In this document: positions 4,990 through 5,599 of the stretch, one piece after another
Layout of the letters: each line of letters begins with the position of its first letter
How positions within the stretch are numbered: the stretch's first letter is position 1
From: Bacteroidota bacterium
Lineage (GTDB): Bacteria; Bacteroidota; Bacteroidia; Cytophagales; Cyclobacteriaceae
Assembly (NCBI GenBank): GCA_027297025.1
Contig: JAPUIM010000057.1
Location: 1 to 5,599 of the forward strand
DNA: 5,599 nt
Reading direction: 5' to 3'
Translations under genes and position numbers: made by a program
The notes under the pieces: generated by a model
Database searches by the model: none
The model's input: only the letters and a program-made list of their open reading frames with translations
Told to the model about the DNA's origin: nothing

Positions 4990-5599
4990 CTATTTATTGT
5001 CTAATAATCCCCTACCACTTTTTCTAATCTCCCCTTTTTCCCCTAAATCTCCGGCTAGAACATCCATTATACCATTTACGAAAATTTTACTCTTAGGGGT
5101 ACTATAAAGCTTTGAAATTTCAATATATTCATTTATGGTAACTTTTATAGGTATGCTGGGGAAATTTATGAACTCACAAATGGCCATTTTTATAATGATC
5201 TTGTCTAAAATAGCCATGCGGTCCAAATCCCAGTTTTTGGCTTTTTTTGCAATCAACTTATCATATTGCTGGTTATTGGCAATTGTCATATTAAATAACT
5301 CGCGAAAGTATTTTTTGTCGTCATCCCAGTTATAGGACAGCGGTGCTAGATGAAAACTGTTTTTTAAATCGGGGTCAATCGTTTTTAACGACTTGCCTAC
5401 CATGCTTTTTATAATTTCACGATCCTCTGCCCAATTCAAGATATGTTCTTCCAAAAAGGAATAAATTGTACCCTTTTTGAAAACTGAATTCTTCAGTATA
5501 TGTTTTACAAGTTTAAGATCAGTTTCATAGTTCGTTTTTGACAAACTTAGATAGGTTTGGTATTCGGGATCTTTTTTTAATATTTCCCGGTACCATTGA
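4990..5599 (-). CDS. nusB: Transcription antitermination factor NusB (5' end outside window)
   Basis: NusB binds boxA RNA together with NusE (ribosomal protein S10) and supports antitermination of rRNA operons. The frame stays open to the window edge (first complete codon at 5598-5596, reading QWYREILKK), so the N-terminus is missing. An apparent start at 5544 is only an internal TTG codon. About 202 residues are visible. The C-terminal NusB core shows NWDLDRMAILDKIIIKMAICE, then VTINEYIEISK and KIFVNGIMD, which match the family's WxxxR..lD..iL.lA..E, InE.velAK and FVNG.LD motifs. The visible part is already longer than E. coli NusB, in line with the long Bacteroidota form carrying an N-terminal extension (family knowledge). 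The C-terminal tail (EKGEIRKSGRGLLDNK) is basic. The YtxH-type gene follows after 8 bases. Confidence 0.93.
   Translation of the reverse strand, partial: QWYREILKKDPEYQTYLSLSKTNYETDLKLVKHILKNSVFKKGTIYSFLEEHILNWAEDREIIKSMVGKSLKTIDPDLKNSFHLAPLSYNWDDDKKYFRELFNMTIANNQQYDKLIAKKAKNWDLDRMAILDKIIIKMAICEFINFPSIPIKVTINEYIEISKLYSTPKSKIFVNGIMDVLAGDLGEKGEIRKSGRGLLDNK

Noticed and set aside
5135..5335. 66-codon plus-strand ORF with hydrophobic stretches
   Set aside because: Antisense to the NusB core; the hydrophobicity mirrors the codons of the opposite strand.

Overview
The window looks like chromosomal DNA from a member of the Bacteroidota, probably a Cytophagales/Cyclobacteriaceae-type organism. This placement rests on gene content and style, not on a database search. 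The signs are a long-form NusB, a YajC–YbbR-like–CoaE gene order, a DUF1573 lipoprotein with a lipobox, AT-rich intergenic DNA, and mostly no Shine-Dalgarno sequence in front of the genes.

Left end (1-530, plus strand): a tRNA-His gene (anticodon GTG) is followed directly by a strong intrinsic terminator. Next come a very small lysine-rich ORF (35 aa) and, at 491-531, a degenerate second copy of the tRNA 3' end plus its terminator.

Middle (531-1915): a minus-strand D-2-hydroxyacid dehydrogenase gene is split by a single-base frameshift in a homopolymer near 921-937. Both halves keep their family motifs, so this is either a recent pseudogene or a sequencing error. A plus-strand 89-aa uncharacterised protein follows and converges on the next gene block.

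Right side (1929-5599, all minus strand): a housekeeping and envelope cluster read right to left. It runs nusB (cut by the window edge), a YtxH-type membrane protein, a DUF1573 lipoprotein, yajC, a YbbR-like membrane-anchored protein, and coaE. The spacing gives sub-blocks: nusB/ytxH are 8 bp apart, and yajC/ybbR-like/coaE are nearly touching or overlapping. The DUF1573 gene stands between two longer gaps (185 and 119 bp), the second of which holds a 16-bp hairpin. The genes cover rRNA transcription antitermination (NusB), Sec translocon accessory function (YajC), coenzyme A synthesis (CoaE) and envelope proteins of unclear role.

I see no CRISPR array, transposase, integrase, toxin-antitoxin pair or defence cassette, and nothing I would call a new system. 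The observations most worth a second look are the tRNA 3'-end/terminator duplication (together with an acceptor-stem mismatch in the tRNA), the dehydrogenase frameshift, and the two unrecognised small proteins.
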